From: an uncultured Lachnospiraceae bacterium
GTDB lineage: Bacteria; Bacillota; Clostridia; Lachnospirales; Lachnospiraceae
Assembly (NCBI GenBank): GCA_902493385.1
Contig: CABUPO010000002.1
Location: 1 to 64,000 of the forward strand
Reading direction: 5' to 3'
DNA: 64,000 nt
Within the stretch, counting starts at the first letter, position 1. Each line of letters opens with the position of its first letter. The translations under genes and the position numbers were made by a program. Positions 25,720 to 34,588 of the stretch are shown here, in pieces. The notes beneath the pieces were generated by a model, which saw nothing but the letters and a program-made list of their open reading frames with translations, was not told where the DNA came from and searched no databases.

Positions 25720-27066
25720 ATGAAATATTTTGGTACCGACGGATTCAGAGGCGAAGCAGGAAAAACTCTGACAGTCCGTCATGCATACCGGGTTGGAAGA
25801 TTTTTAGGATGGTACTTTGGCAATAAGAGCGAGGATAAGGCGCGGATTATAATAGGAAAGGATACAAGACGTTCAAGCTATATGTTTGAAGACGCGCTGT
25901 CAGCAGGCCTTACGGCAAGCGGGGCGGACGTGTATCTGTTACATGTAACTCCTACGCCAAGCGTTTCGTATGTTGTAAGGACAGAAGGCTTTAACTGCGG
26001 AATTATGATATCCGCAAGCCATAATCCGTATTATGACAACGGAATTAAGATAATTAATGGACTTGGACATAAGATTGAAGATGAAATAACCTTACTGATT
26101 GAAGAATATATTGACAGCACAGAGGATTACCTGCCGTTTGCGACTGGAAAGGATATAGGAAGAACTGTGGATTATTCCATTGGAAGACACAGGTATATCG
26201 GTTATCTTATTTCTCTGGCAAAAAGGTCGTTTAATGACATTGTTGTTGCTTTGGATTGTTCTAACGGCTCTGCATCGACGATTGCAAAAGGAGTTTTTGA
26301 TGCTCTTGGAGCTAAGACATACGTTATTAATGCAGACCCTGACGGAACCAATATTAATAACGGCTGTGGTTCGACACATATAGAAGGGCTTCAGAAGTAT
26401 GTGAAGGAATGTAAAGCTGATATTGGATTTGCATTTGACGGAGACGCTGACAGATGTCTTTGCGTGGATGAGAACGGTAATCTTGTTGACGGCGATATGA
26501 TTATGTATCTCTGCGGCTGTTACATGAACGAGAGAGGAGAACTTAATAATAATACGGTTGTCACTACGGTTATGTCTAATCTTGGATTATATAAGGCGTT
26601 TGACGCGGTGGGAATTTCATATGAGAAAACTGCCGTAGGCGACAGATATGTATATGAAAATATGATAAATAACAATCATTCCTTCGGCGGAGAGCAGTCG
26701 GGACACATCATATTCGGAAAATATGCGGCGACAGGCGACGGAGTTCTGACGGCTCTTATGGTAATGGAGGTTATGCTTGAAAAGAAGGCAAGAATATCGG
26801 AGCTGTTAAGAGATATACATATTTATCCGCAGCTTCTTGTTAATGTGAAGGTTGCTGATAAAAGCGCCGCTCTTAATGATGAAGATGTTAAGTCTGCGGC
26901 AAAGGCTGTGGAAGATGAGCTTTCTGATAATGGCCGCCTTCTTCTCAGAGAAAGCGGAACAGAACCTCTTATAAGGGTTATGGTAGAAGCTGAGTCGGAT
27001 GAGAAATGTAAGTATTATACTGATATGATAGTAAAAATACTGCATGAGAAAGGGCATGCTGTTTAA
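25720..27066 (+). CDS. glmM: Phosphoglucosamine mutase
   Basis: A 448-residue alpha-D-phosphohexomutase that converts glucosamine-6-phosphate to glucosamine-1-phosphate on the route to UDP-GlcNAc. Seen: YFGTDGFRGEAG N-terminus, ISASHNP with the phosphorylated Ser100, FDGDADRCL metal loop, GEQSGH sugar loop, and RESGTEPLIRVMVE phosphate loop. Length and Ser position equal those of GlmM rather than phosphomannomutase/phosphoglucomutase. GGAGGAG precedes the ATG. Its product feeds peptidoglycan and the UDP-GlcNAc-derived primer sugar made at 18-22 kb. Seventeen bases separate it from a GH8 gene, an unusual partner. Confidence 0.93.
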   Translation: MKYFGTDGFRGEAGKTLTVRHAYRVGRFLGWYFGNKSEDKARIIIGKDTRRSSYMFEDALSAGLTASGADVYLLHVTPTPSVSYVVRTEGFNCGIMISASHNPYYDNGIKIINGLGHKIEDEITLLIEEYIDSTEDYLPFATGKDIGRTVDYSIGRHRYIGYLISLAKRSFNDIVVALDCSNGSASTIAKGVFDALGAKTYVINADPDGTNINNGCGSTHIEGLQKYVKECKADIGFAFDGDADRCLCVDENGNLVDGDMIMYLCGCYMNERGELNNNTVVTTVMSNLGLYKAFDAVGISYEKTAVGDRYVYENMINNNHSFGGEQSGHIIFGKYAATGDGVLTALMVMEVMLEKKARISELLRDIHIYPQLLVNVKVADKSAALNDEDVKSAAKAVEDELSDNGRLLLRESGTEPLIRVMVEAESDEKCKYYTDMIVKILHEKGHAV

Positions 27067-27083
27067 ATATATGGAGGGAACAT

Positions 27084-28235
27084 ATGAAGGGCGCATTTGA
27101 AACAGGAGTATACCGCAACGTATTTGCGGAGCTTGGATATACGGACAGTGAGGTTGAAAAGAAGATAAAAGATTCATTCAATACCGTATTCTATGGAAAC
27201 GAGGATGAAAGATTTTTCCATACTGTCGGAGACGACATGGGTTATATGGAGGATACCGGCAACAACGATGCAAGAACAGAAGGAATGTCCTACGGAATGA
27301 TGATATGCGTACAGCTGGACCGAAAAGAAGAGTTTGACAGGCTGTGGAAATGGGCGTATACGTATATGTATAACACAGAAGGATACCACAAGGGATATTT
27401 CGGATGGTCATGCAGGACTACAGGCGAGAAAAACAGTGACGGACCTGCGCCGGACGGAGAAGAATTTTTTGCAATGGCATTATTTTTTGCATCGCACAGA
27501 TGGGGAGACGGCGAAGGAATATATAATTATTCCAAATATGCCAGAAAGATTCTCCACAGCTGTCTGCATAACGGAGAAGAAGAACCGGGAATGCCTATGT
27601 GGAATATTGATAATAAGCTAATCAAATTTGTTCCGAACTGCGACTGGACGGATCCGTCGTATCATTTGGCGCATTTTTATGAGCTGTTTGCTTTATGGGC
27701 TGATGAGGAAGACAGACCATTTTGGAAAGAGGCGGCGAAGGCAAGCCGTGAATATCTTAAAAAGGCGTGTCATCCTGTTACAGGACTCTCAGCCGAATAT
27801 GCCAATTATGACGGTACGCCGTATGCCTATGATGAGAACTTCATCAAACAGTTCGGAAGCAGGCACGATTGGTTTTACAGCGATTCCTACAGAGTTGCAG
27901 CCAATATAGGGCTTGATTATGAATGGTTTAAGGCTGATGAGTGGAATTGCAGCTGTGCCGACAGGATTCAGAAATTTTTCTGTGAGACTGTAGGCAATAA
28001 GGACTTTATGACGTATGAAATTGACGGAACGGTTATTGACCAGCCGGCGCTTCACCCGGTAGCCATTATCGCTACTAATGCAATGGCGTCTCTTGCGGCA
28101 AAAGGAAAGCATGCGAAGGAATGCGTGGAGCTTTTCTGGAATACGCCTCTTCGTACCGGAGTAAGAAGATATTATGATAATTGTCTGTATTTGTTTGCTT
28201 TACTGGCGCTCAGCGGTAATTATCGTATTATATAA
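27084..28235 (+). CDS. GH8 reducing-end xylose-releasing exo-oligoxylanase
   Basis: A 383-residue glycoside hydrolase family 8 protein of the Rex subgroup, which removes xylose from the reducing end of short xylo-oligosaccharides. Seen: NDARTEGMSYGMM with the candidate acid Glu66, SDSYRVAANIGLD with candidate base Asp267, and the GWSCRTTG/DGEEFFAMALFFASHRWGDG segment typical of Rex. There is no signal peptide, so it acts in the cytoplasm on imported xylo-oligosaccharides. AT-rich spacing of 17 bases after glmM with GGAGG suggests cotranscription. No xylan transporter or xylosidase cluster is near; a GH43 gene lies at 61.6 kb. Confidence 0.88.
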   Translation: MKGAFETGVYRNVFAELGYTDSEVEKKIKDSFNTVFYGNEDERFFHTVGDDMGYMEDTGNNDARTEGMSYGMMICVQLDRKEEFDRLWKWAYTYMYNTEGYHKGYFGWSCRTTGEKNSDGPAPDGEEFFAMALFFASHRWGDGEGIYNYSKYARKILHSCLHNGEEEPGMPMWNIDNKLIKFVPNCDWTDPSYHLAHFYELFALWADEEDRPFWKEAAKASREYLKKACHPVTGLSAEYANYDGTPYAYDENFIKQFGSRHDWFYSDSYRVAANIGLDYEWFKADEWNCSCADRIQKFFCETVGNKDFMTYEIDGTVIDQPALHPVAIIATNAMASLAAKGKHAKECVELFWNTPLRTGVRRYYDNCLYLFALLALSGNYRII

Positions 28236-28319
28236 AGCGCGGGCGTGAAGTGTGGAGCAATCCGTATTATGTCACAATAAATATTAATAAAGAACATTTA
28301 TTTTAGGAGGAATTAAAAA

Positions 28320-29606
28320 ATGAGTATGCAGGTAGAAAAACTTGAAAAAGGAATGGTAAAGCTTACAATTGAGGTTTCAGCAGAGAGATTTGACGAGGCT
28401 CTTAAGGAAGCTTATAAAAAGGGAGTAGGTAAGATAAATATACCTGGATTCCGTAAAGGAAAAGCGCCTATGGGAGTAATTGAAAGTATGTATGGTGCGG
28501 AAGTATTTTATGAGGATGCTGCTAATATAATCATTCCAGATGCGTATGATAAGGAAGTAGCGGATTCTGATATTCAGGTTGTAGCAAGACCGCACGTAGA
28601 TGTTGAGCAGATAGAAAAAGGAAAGAGCTTTATATTCACTGCAACAGTTGCAGTAAAGCCGGAGGTGACTCTTGGACAGTACAAGGGAATAGAAGTCGAA
28701 GCGTTATCTGCCGAAGTTTCAGATGATGAGGTTATGGAATCCCTTAAGGCTGAGCAGGAAAAAAATGCTGTAATGGAAAATGTTGCGGACAAAGCGGCTG
28801 AGGACGGCAACACAGTTACGATAGATTTTGAAGGCTTTGTTGACGGAGAAGCGTTTGAGGGTGGAAAAGGAACTGATTATCCGCTTGTTCTTGGAAGCCA
28901 TTCATTCATTGATACGTTTGAAGAGCAGCTTGTTGGAAAGAATGTCGGGGAAGAGGTCGACGTCAATGTTACCTTCCCTGAGAACTATCAGGCAGAAGAG
29001 CTTGCAGGAAAACCGGCTCTGTTTAAAGTGACCGTTAAGAAGATTGAGAAGAAAATTCTTCCTGAAATTGATGACGAGCTTGCGCAGGATGTATCTGAAT
29101 TTGACACACTGGATGAATATAAAGCCGATATAAAGGCAAAACTCATAGAGAAAAAAGAAAAAGAGAACAAGGCTAAGAAAGAGGACGCGGTAATTGAAAA
29201 GATTATTGAAGGCTCACAGATGGAGATAGCAGACGATATGGTTGCCGCACAGGCTGAGACAATGCTGCGTGAGTTTGCACAGAACATTCAGATGCAGGGA
29301 ATCAGCATTGAGCAGTACATGCAGCTTACAGGCAATACGGCTCAGGGCATGATTGAACAGATGAAGCCTCAGGCTGTTAAGAGGATTCAGGCAAGGCTTG
29401 TTCTTGAGGAAGTTGCAAAAGCTGAAGGTATTGAAGTATCTGACGAAGAGGTTGATGAAAAGCTTGCCGATATGGCAAAGACATATGGTATTGAGCTTTC
29501 AGCTCTCAAAGAGTCGGCGGGCGATAATGAACTTGAACAGATTAAGGACGATATAAAGGTTGAGAAGGCAGCAGAGCTTGTTACTGACGCGGCTGTAGAA
29601 AAATAA
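28320..29606 (+). CDS. tig: Trigger factor, ribosome-bound chaperone and peptidyl-prolyl isomerase
   Basis: A 428-residue chaperone that binds nascent chains at the ribosome exit. Seen: N-terminal ribosome-binding loop NIPGFRKGKAP (the family's G-F-R-x-x-x-x-P signature), a central FKBP-type domain (GNTVTIDFEGFVDGEAFEGG, about residues 150-240), and a helical C-terminal chaperone domain. AGGAGG at 28305-28310 sits nine bases before the ATG; another ATG two codons later is possible. It opens the classic tig-clpP-clpX-lon order. Confidence 0.96.
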   Translation: MSMQVEKLEKGMVKLTIEVSAERFDEALKEAYKKGVGKINIPGFRKGKAPMGVIESMYGAEVFYEDAANIIIPDAYDKEVADSDIQVVARPHVDVEQIEKGKSFIFTATVAVKPEVTLGQYKGIEVEALSAEVSDDEVMESLKAEQEKNAVMENVADKAAEDGNTVTIDFEGFVDGEAFEGGKGTDYPLVLGSHSFIDTFEEQLVGKNVGEEVDVNVTFPENYQAEELAGKPALFKVTVKKIEKKILPEIDDELAQDVSEFDTLDEYKADIKAKLIEKKEKENKAKKEDAVIEKIIEGSQMEIADDMVAAQAETMLREFAQNIQMQGISIEQYMQLTGNTAQGMIEQMKPQAVKRIQARLVLEEVAKAEGIEVSDEEVDEKLADMAKTYGIELSALKESAGDNELEQIKDDIKVEKAAELVTDAAVEK

Positions 29607-29631
29607 TCAGGAGTTGTAAGGAGGATTACGT

Positions 29632-30216
29632 ATGAGTTTAGTACCTTATGTCATTGAACAGACAAGCAGAGGCGAGCGTTCATATGATATTTTTTCAAGA
29701 TTATTAAAAGACAGAATTATATTTCTGGGAGAGGAAGTTACGGATGCTTCTGCAAGCATTATCGTAGCGCAGCTTCTGTTTTTGGAATCAGAAGACCCTG
29801 ATAAAGACATAAATCTGTACATTAATAGTCCGGGAGGCTCTGTAACTGCAGGAATGGCGATATATGATACAATGAAATATATTAAATGCGACGTGTCAAC
29901 AATATGTATAGGCATGGCGGCAAGTATGGGAGCGTTTCTTTTAGCAGGAGGAACAAAGGGCAAGAGAATAGCTCTCCCTAACGCCGAGATTATGATTCAT
30001 CAGCCTTCCGGAGGAGCAAAGGGACAGGCAACAGAGATTAAGATTGTAGCCGAAAATATTTTAAAGATTAAGGCAAAGCTTAATAAAATTCTGTCTGAGA
30101 ATACAGGAAAGCCTATCGAACAGGTTGAGATTGATACGGAAAGAGATAATTACATGAGCGCGCAGGAAGCACTGGATTATGGTATTGTTGACAGAATACT
30201 AACAAACCGTGTGTAA
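29632..30216 (+). CDS. clpP: ATP-dependent Clp protease proteolytic subunit
   Basis: A 194-residue serine protease that assembles into the 14-subunit chamber fed by ClpX and other ATPases. The catalytic triad is visible and at canonical positions: Ser98 (GMAASMG), His123 (IMIHQP) and Asp172 (TERDNYMS). YINSPGGSVTAGMAIYDTM is the substrate-strand region. AAGGAGG precedes the ATG. It is 48 bases upstream of clpX and most likely cotranscribed with tig and clpX. Confidence 0.97.
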   Translation: MSLVPYVIEQTSRGERSYDIFSRLLKDRIIFLGEEVTDASASIIVAQLLFLESEDPDKDINLYINSPGGSVTAGMAIYDTMKYIKCDVSTICIGMAASMGAFLLAGGTKGKRIALPNAEIMIHQPSGGAKGQATEIKIVAENILKIKAKLNKILSENTGKPIEQVEIDTERDNYMSAQEALDYGIVDRILTNRV

Positions 30217-30266
30217 TACTCAGGGGCTGTTCCGCAGATGGAAAATAATTAAAATGAGGTAAAATG

Positions 30267-31547
30267 ATGGCTGGAAAAGATGATAATGAAAATGATATCA
30301 GATGTTCGTTCTGTAACAAGCCGCAGGATAAAGTAAGAAAGCTTATAGCAGGAGACGGTGTATATATTTGCGACGAGTGCGTGGAAGTATGTGCAGAAAT
30401 CGTGGAAGATTCGCTGTATGGCAGCGAGTTTGAACAGGAACCGTCATTCAGGGATGAAATTAACCTGTTAAGACCTAAAGAGATAAAAGAGCTTTTGGAC
30501 GAGTATGTAATAGGGCAGGACGAAGCCAAAAAAGCACTTTCAGTAGCCGTATATAATCATTATAAGAGAGTTTTGGCGGGCAAACAGACAGACGTAGAAC
30601 TGCAGAAAAGTAATATTATAATGCTTGGACCTACTGGCTCTGGCAAGACCTATCTTGCACAGACGCTTGCAAAGATACTTAACGTACCGTTTGCGATAGC
30701 TGATGCAACAGCGCTTACAGAGGCAGGATATGTCGGAGAAGACGTTGAAAATATTCTTCTTAAGATTATTCAGGCAGCTGAATACAATATCGAAAAAGCC
30801 GAGTATGGAATTATATATATTGACGAGGTAGATAAGATTACGAGAAAGTCTGAGAATACATCTATAACAAGAGATGTTTCGGGCGAGGGAGTGCAGCAGG
30901 CTCTTCTTAAGATTCTTGAAGGAACCGTTGCTAATGTTCCTCCTCAGGGAGGAAGAAAGCACCCTCATCAGGATTTTATTGAAATTGATACAACCAATAT
31001 ATTATTTATATGCGGCGGTGCGTTTGACGGTCTGGAAAAGATTATAGGAGCGCGTATTGGAAAGAAATCCATAGGATTTAATGCCGAAATAGGAAAAAAA
31101 GTCGATAATGAAGAGAATGTCGGAGAGCTTTTCAAGCAGGTGCTGCCACAGGATTTTGTGAAATTCGGAATGATTCCTGAATTTGTCGGAAGGGTACCTG
31201 TATGCGTAGGACTTGACAGACTGGACGAAGAGGCGTTAAAACGCATACTTACAGAGCCTAAGAACGCTATTGTAAAGCAATACAAAACATTATTTGAATT
31301 AGACGGCATAAAGCTTGATTTTGATGATGATGCAATTAATGAGATAGCAAAGCAGTCTATAGAAAGAAAAACCGGAGCGAGAGGCCTCAGGGCTATTATG
31401 GAGGCTTCAATGATGGACGCAATGTACGAGCTTCCGTCTGACGATACGGTAAAGCACTGTGTAATTACAAAAGATGTAATAAAGAAGATGGGTACGCCGC
31501 TTATTGAATATAAGAATAAGTCAGGACGTACTAAGAAGATTGGATAG
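30267..31547 (+). CDS. clpX: ATP-dependent Clp protease ATP-binding subunit ClpX
   Basis: A 426-residue AAA+ unfoldase that hands proteins to ClpP. Seen: the N-terminal zinc finger with Cys13, Cys16, Cys35 and Cys38, Walker A GPTGSGKT, Walker B IIYIDEVDKI, the RKSENTSITRDVSGEGVQQALLK sensor region, and GAR sensor-2 (KTGARGLR). The second of two adjacent ATGs is chosen because GAGG at 30256-30259 is seven bases from it but only four from the first (30264). A stem-loop terminator lies between it and lon. Confidence 0.96.
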   Translation: MAGKDDNENDIRCSFCNKPQDKVRKLIAGDGVYICDECVEVCAEIVEDSLYGSEFEQEPSFRDEINLLRPKEIKELLDEYVIGQDEAKKALSVAVYNHYKRVLAGKQTDVELQKSNIIMLGPTGSGKTYLAQTLAKILNVPFAIADATALTEAGYVGEDVENILLKIIQAAEYNIEKAEYGIIYIDEVDKITRKSENTSITRDVSGEGVQQALLKILEGTVANVPPQGGRKHPHQDFIEIDTTNILFICGGAFDGLEKIIGARIGKKSIGFNAEIGKKVDNEENVGELFKQVLPQDFVKFGMIPEFVGRVPVCVGLDRLDEEALKRILTEPKNAIVKQYKTLFELDGIKLDFDDDAINEIAKQSIERKTGARGLRAIMEASMMDAMYELPSDDTVKHCVITKDVIKKMGTPLIEYKNKSGRTKKIG

Positions 31548-31560
31548 TAAATTTATTAAC

Positions 31561-31614
31561 TGCACACTTATATTACGTTGGTGTATATGCACAGTGATAA
31601 GTGTGCAATTTTTC
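31561..31614 (+). terminator. Terminator or attenuator between clpX and lon
   Basis: A perfect 10-bp stem, TGCACACTTA (31561-31570) with TAAGTGTGCA (31598-31607), encloses a 27-base loop and is followed by AATTTTTC. The lon Shine-Dalgarno GGAG (31617-31620) follows immediately, so readthrough versus termination would directly set lon expression. The large loop makes it weaker than a textbook terminator. Confidence 0.65.
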
Positions 31615-31628
31615 TTGGAGTTGATATT

Positions 31629-33929
31629 ATGGATAAAACCATAGGATATATACCTGCTTTGATACTTACCGAAATACAGGTGTTTCCTGATACCCACATT
31701 CATTTTGTAATTGAAAAAGGCAGCAATTATACTGCTGCGCAGGCAGCTCTTAATAATAACGGCCAAATTGTGGTATTGCAGGAAACAGAAGAATCGATAG
31801 ATGAGAGTGAAGACAGGGCATGTATTGGAATTCTTGCGGATATCAGTCAGATAGTCCGTTTGGGAAGAAATAATATGCGCGTAATGCTAAAGGCAAAAAG
31901 ACGTGTAAGCGTAAGTGATTTCAGAATTAATAACGATTTGGCAGAATGTACTTACGAAGAGATTAATCAGGATGATAATTCCGATTCGTATGAATGTGCA
32001 GGAATGCTTATGGCTCTTAAGGATGTTTTTGAATTATATGCGGCAGAAAACGTTCATGTTAATCCTTTTGTGGTAAAGACTGTCAAAGAGGCGTCAGAGC
32101 TTGGAAGGATTACGGATTTTATTGCGGCAAATGTTCCTGTAAATGAAGATATAAAACGGAAGATTATTAATGAAACAGATGTAATAAAAAGAGGTAATAT
32201 TCTTGTAACAAGGCTTGCCGAAGACGTTCAAATATGCCGTATTCGGAACGAATTCAGCAAGCGGCTTCAAAAAAAGATTGATAAGAATCAGAAAGACTAT
32301 TATCTTAAAGAACAGCTTGCGATGATAAAAGAAGAGCTCGGAGACAGCTCTGACGGAATTGTTCAGGATTTTTATGATAAATGCGAAGAGCTTGATGCCG
32401 GCGAAGCTGTAAAAGAGCATATTTATTCTGAAATAAAGCACTATGAAGAAATATTGTCAAGCTCTCAGGAGGCTGCTGTGAGTCGTACATATATCGAGCT
32501 TCTTTTGGCGCTTCCCTGGAATAAAGTAAGCAGTGATAATTTGGATATTAATAATGTCCGTAAGGTGCTTGACAGAGACCATTACGGTCTGTCTGAAGTA
32601 AAGGAGCGCATAACGGAGTCGCTTGCGGTAAGAGCTCTTAATGAAGGAGCCGTATCGCCTATAATATGTCTTGTAGGTCCGCCGGGAACAGGTAAGACTT
32701 CTGTTGCAAAATCAGTAGCAGAAGCGCTTAACCGTAATTATGAGCGTATATGCCTTGGCGGAGTAAGGGATGAAGCGGAAATACGCGGACACAGACGTAC
32801 TTATGTCGGCGCAATGCCGGGAAGAATAATAAATGCATTAAAAAAAGCAGGAGTGTCTAATCCGCTTGTGCTGCTTGATGAGATTGACAAAGTAAGCAGC
32901 GATTATAAGGGAGACGTATTCTCAGCGCTTCTTGAGGTGCTTGACCCGGAACAAAATGAATATTTTACCGACCATTATGTTGAGATTTCGGTTGATTTGT
33001 CAAAGGTTCTGTTTATATGTACGGCTAACAGCACGGACAGCATACCTGAGCCTCTTCTTGACAGAATGGAGATAATTCCGATTTCAGGATATACAGGTAA
33101 TGAAAAGTTTCATATTGCCAAAAAGCATCTTATAAAAAGACAGATTGCAAAGAACGGTTTACAGACACAGGATCTTACGGTAACTGACGCCGCAATCAAG
33201 GATATAATACAATATTATACGAGAGAAGCGGGCGTAAGAAAGCTGGAAAGATGCATAGGCAAAATATGCAGAAAAACCGCAAAGCATATAGTATCCGGCG
33301 AACCGGGGCAGGTGCGCGTGACAGCAAGAAATCTTTCTGAGTATCTTGGCAAAAAGATATACAGAATAGACGAGATTAACCAAAAGGACGAGATTGGAAT
33401 TGTAAGAGGTCTTGCGTGGACGTCGTGCGGAGGAGATACACTTGAAATCGAAGTAAATGTTATGCATGGAAAAGGCGATTGCGAGCTTACCGGACAGATG
33501 GGCGACGTTATGAAAGAATCTGCTGTAACTGCAATAAGCTATGTGAGGTCGCAGAGCAGTAAATATAATATAGCTGAGGATTTCTTTGAAAAAAATGATA
33601 TACACATCCACATACCTGAGGGCGCAGTTCCAAAGGACGGACCTTCTGCCGGAATTACTATGGCTACCGCCATAATGTCAGCCGTGTGTTCAAGGATGGT
33701 GCGTTCTGATTTGGCAATGACAGGAGAGATAACGTTAAGAGGACGAGTACTTCCTGTCGGAGGGCTTAAGGAAAAGCTTCTTGCAGCTAAAGCTGCCGGA
33801 GTTAAAACCGTTCTTGTGCCAAAGCAGAACAAGGGCGATATATATGATATAGACAAAGAGATTACAGGCGGCATAGAAATAAAATATGTTGACAATATGG
33901 AACAGGTAATTAATAATGCATTTTTATAA
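31629..33929 (+). CDS. lon: ATP-dependent protease Lon
   Basis: A 766-residue AAA+ serine protease that degrades damaged and regulatory proteins in the cytoplasm. Seen: N-terminal LON substrate domain (about 1-200), Walker A GPPGTGKTS, Walker B LVLLDEIDKV, and the protease domain with the Ser-Lys dyad Ser673 (KDGPSAG) and Lys716 (GGLKEK), 43 residues apart as in other Lons. ATG 31629 is chosen because GGAG lies eight bases upstream and LON-domain homology begins there; an upstream in-frame ATG at 31578 falls inside the terminator loop. Confidence 0.96.
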   Translation: MDKTIGYIPALILTEIQVFPDTHIHFVIEKGSNYTAAQAALNNNGQIVVLQETEESIDESEDRACIGILADISQIVRLGRNNMRVMLKAKRRVSVSDFRINNDLAECTYEEINQDDNSDSYECAGMLMALKDVFELYAAENVHVNPFVVKTVKEASELGRITDFIAANVPVNEDIKRKIINETDVIKRGNILVTRLAEDVQICRIRNEFSKRLQKKIDKNQKDYYLKEQLAMIKEELGDSSDGIVQDFYDKCEELDAGEAVKEHIYSEIKHYEEILSSSQEAAVSRTYIELLLALPWNKVSSDNLDINNVRKVLDRDHYGLSEVKERITESLAVRALNEGAVSPIICLVGPPGTGKTSVAKSVAEALNRNYERICLGGVRDEAEIRGHRRTYVGAMPGRIINALKKAGVSNPLVLLDEIDKVSSDYKGDVFSALLEVLDPEQNEYFTDHYVEISVDLSKVLFICTANSTDSIPEPLLDRMEIIPISGYTGNEKFHIAKKHLIKRQIAKNGLQTQDLTVTDAAIKDIIQYYTREAGVRKLERCIGKICRKTAKHIVSGEPGQVRVTARNLSEYLGKKIYRIDEINQKDEIGIVRGLAWTSCGGDTLEIEVNVMHGKGDCELTGQMGDVMKESAVTAISYVRSQSSKYNIAEDFFEKNDIHIHIPEGAVPKDGPSAGITMATAIMSAVCSRMVRSDLAMTGEITLRGRVLPVGGLKEKLLAAKAAGVKTVLVPKQNKGDIYDIDKEITGGIEIKYVDNMEQVINNAFL

Positions 33930-33983
33930 TATTTTTGACACATATAATAATCATAATCAGATACAGAGTTACGGAGGAATGTA

Positions 33984-34586
33984 ATGAAGATAAAGGATGT
34001 TAATCTTGAGACAGTATGTGGTATAACAAGTTCATTTCCTGATAATAACGAGGTTGAATTTGCATTTATCGGGAGATCTAATGTTGGAAAATCTTCATTA
34101 ATCAATTCACTTCTTGGAAGGAAATCGCTTGCAAGAACGTCGTCGCAGCCGGGCAAAACTCAGACAGTCAATTATTATAAGGTTAATAATCAGATGTACT
34201 TTGTTGATTTGCCGGGATACGGATATGCAAAGGTTTCCAAAGAGATAAAAGCAAAATGGCTTCGCATGACAGACAGGTATTTTACTGCCTCCAAAATGCT
34301 GCGGGTCGTATTCCAGCTTATAGATATACGGCATGAACCGACAAAGCTTGATGTAGATATGTACCGTAAACTATGCGGCTTTGGATTTTGTCCGCTTATT
34401 ATTGCGACGAAGGCTGATAAGATTAAAAAAGCTCAGATTAATTCAAATGCTGCATGTATTAAAAAGGTTCTTAATGTTGTGCCCGATACGCCTGTTATTC
34501 CTTTTTCTTCTGTAACCGGACTTGGAAAAGAAGAGATTCTTGAATATGTGGAAGAATACTTTATATTATTTTCGGGGGATGATTAA
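33984..34586 (+). CDS. engB: Ribosome-biogenesis GTPase EngB (YsxC)
   Basis: A 200-residue GTPase needed for 50S ribosome assembly. Seen: G1 GRSNVGKSS (residues 30-38), the SQPGKTQTVNYY G2 region, DLPGYGYA (G3), ATKADK (G4) and SSVTG (G5). GGAGG precedes the ATG. The lon-engB order is common in Firmicutes. The following wall-hydrolase gene begins two bases after its stop. Confidence 0.96.
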   Translation: MKIKDVNLETVCGITSSFPDNNEVEFAFIGRSNVGKSSLINSLLGRKSLARTSSQPGKTQTVNYYKVNNQMYFVDLPGYGYAKVSKEIKAKWLRMTDRYFTASKMLRVVFQLIDIRHEPTKLDVDMYRKLCGFGFCPLIIATKADKIKKAQINSNAACIKKVLNVVPDTPVIPFSSVTGLGKEEILEYVEEYFILFSGDD

Positions 34587-34588
34587 TA

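Noticed and set aside
28236..28319. CtsR- or CIRCE-type heat-shock operator upstream of tig
   Set aside because: No GGTCAAA direct repeat or long CIRCE inverted repeat was found there or upstream of clpP.
33930..33983. Promoter TTGACA before engB
   Set aside because: A TTGACA is present, but no -10-like hexamer lies at 16-18 bases; the nearby TATAAT is only two bases away.
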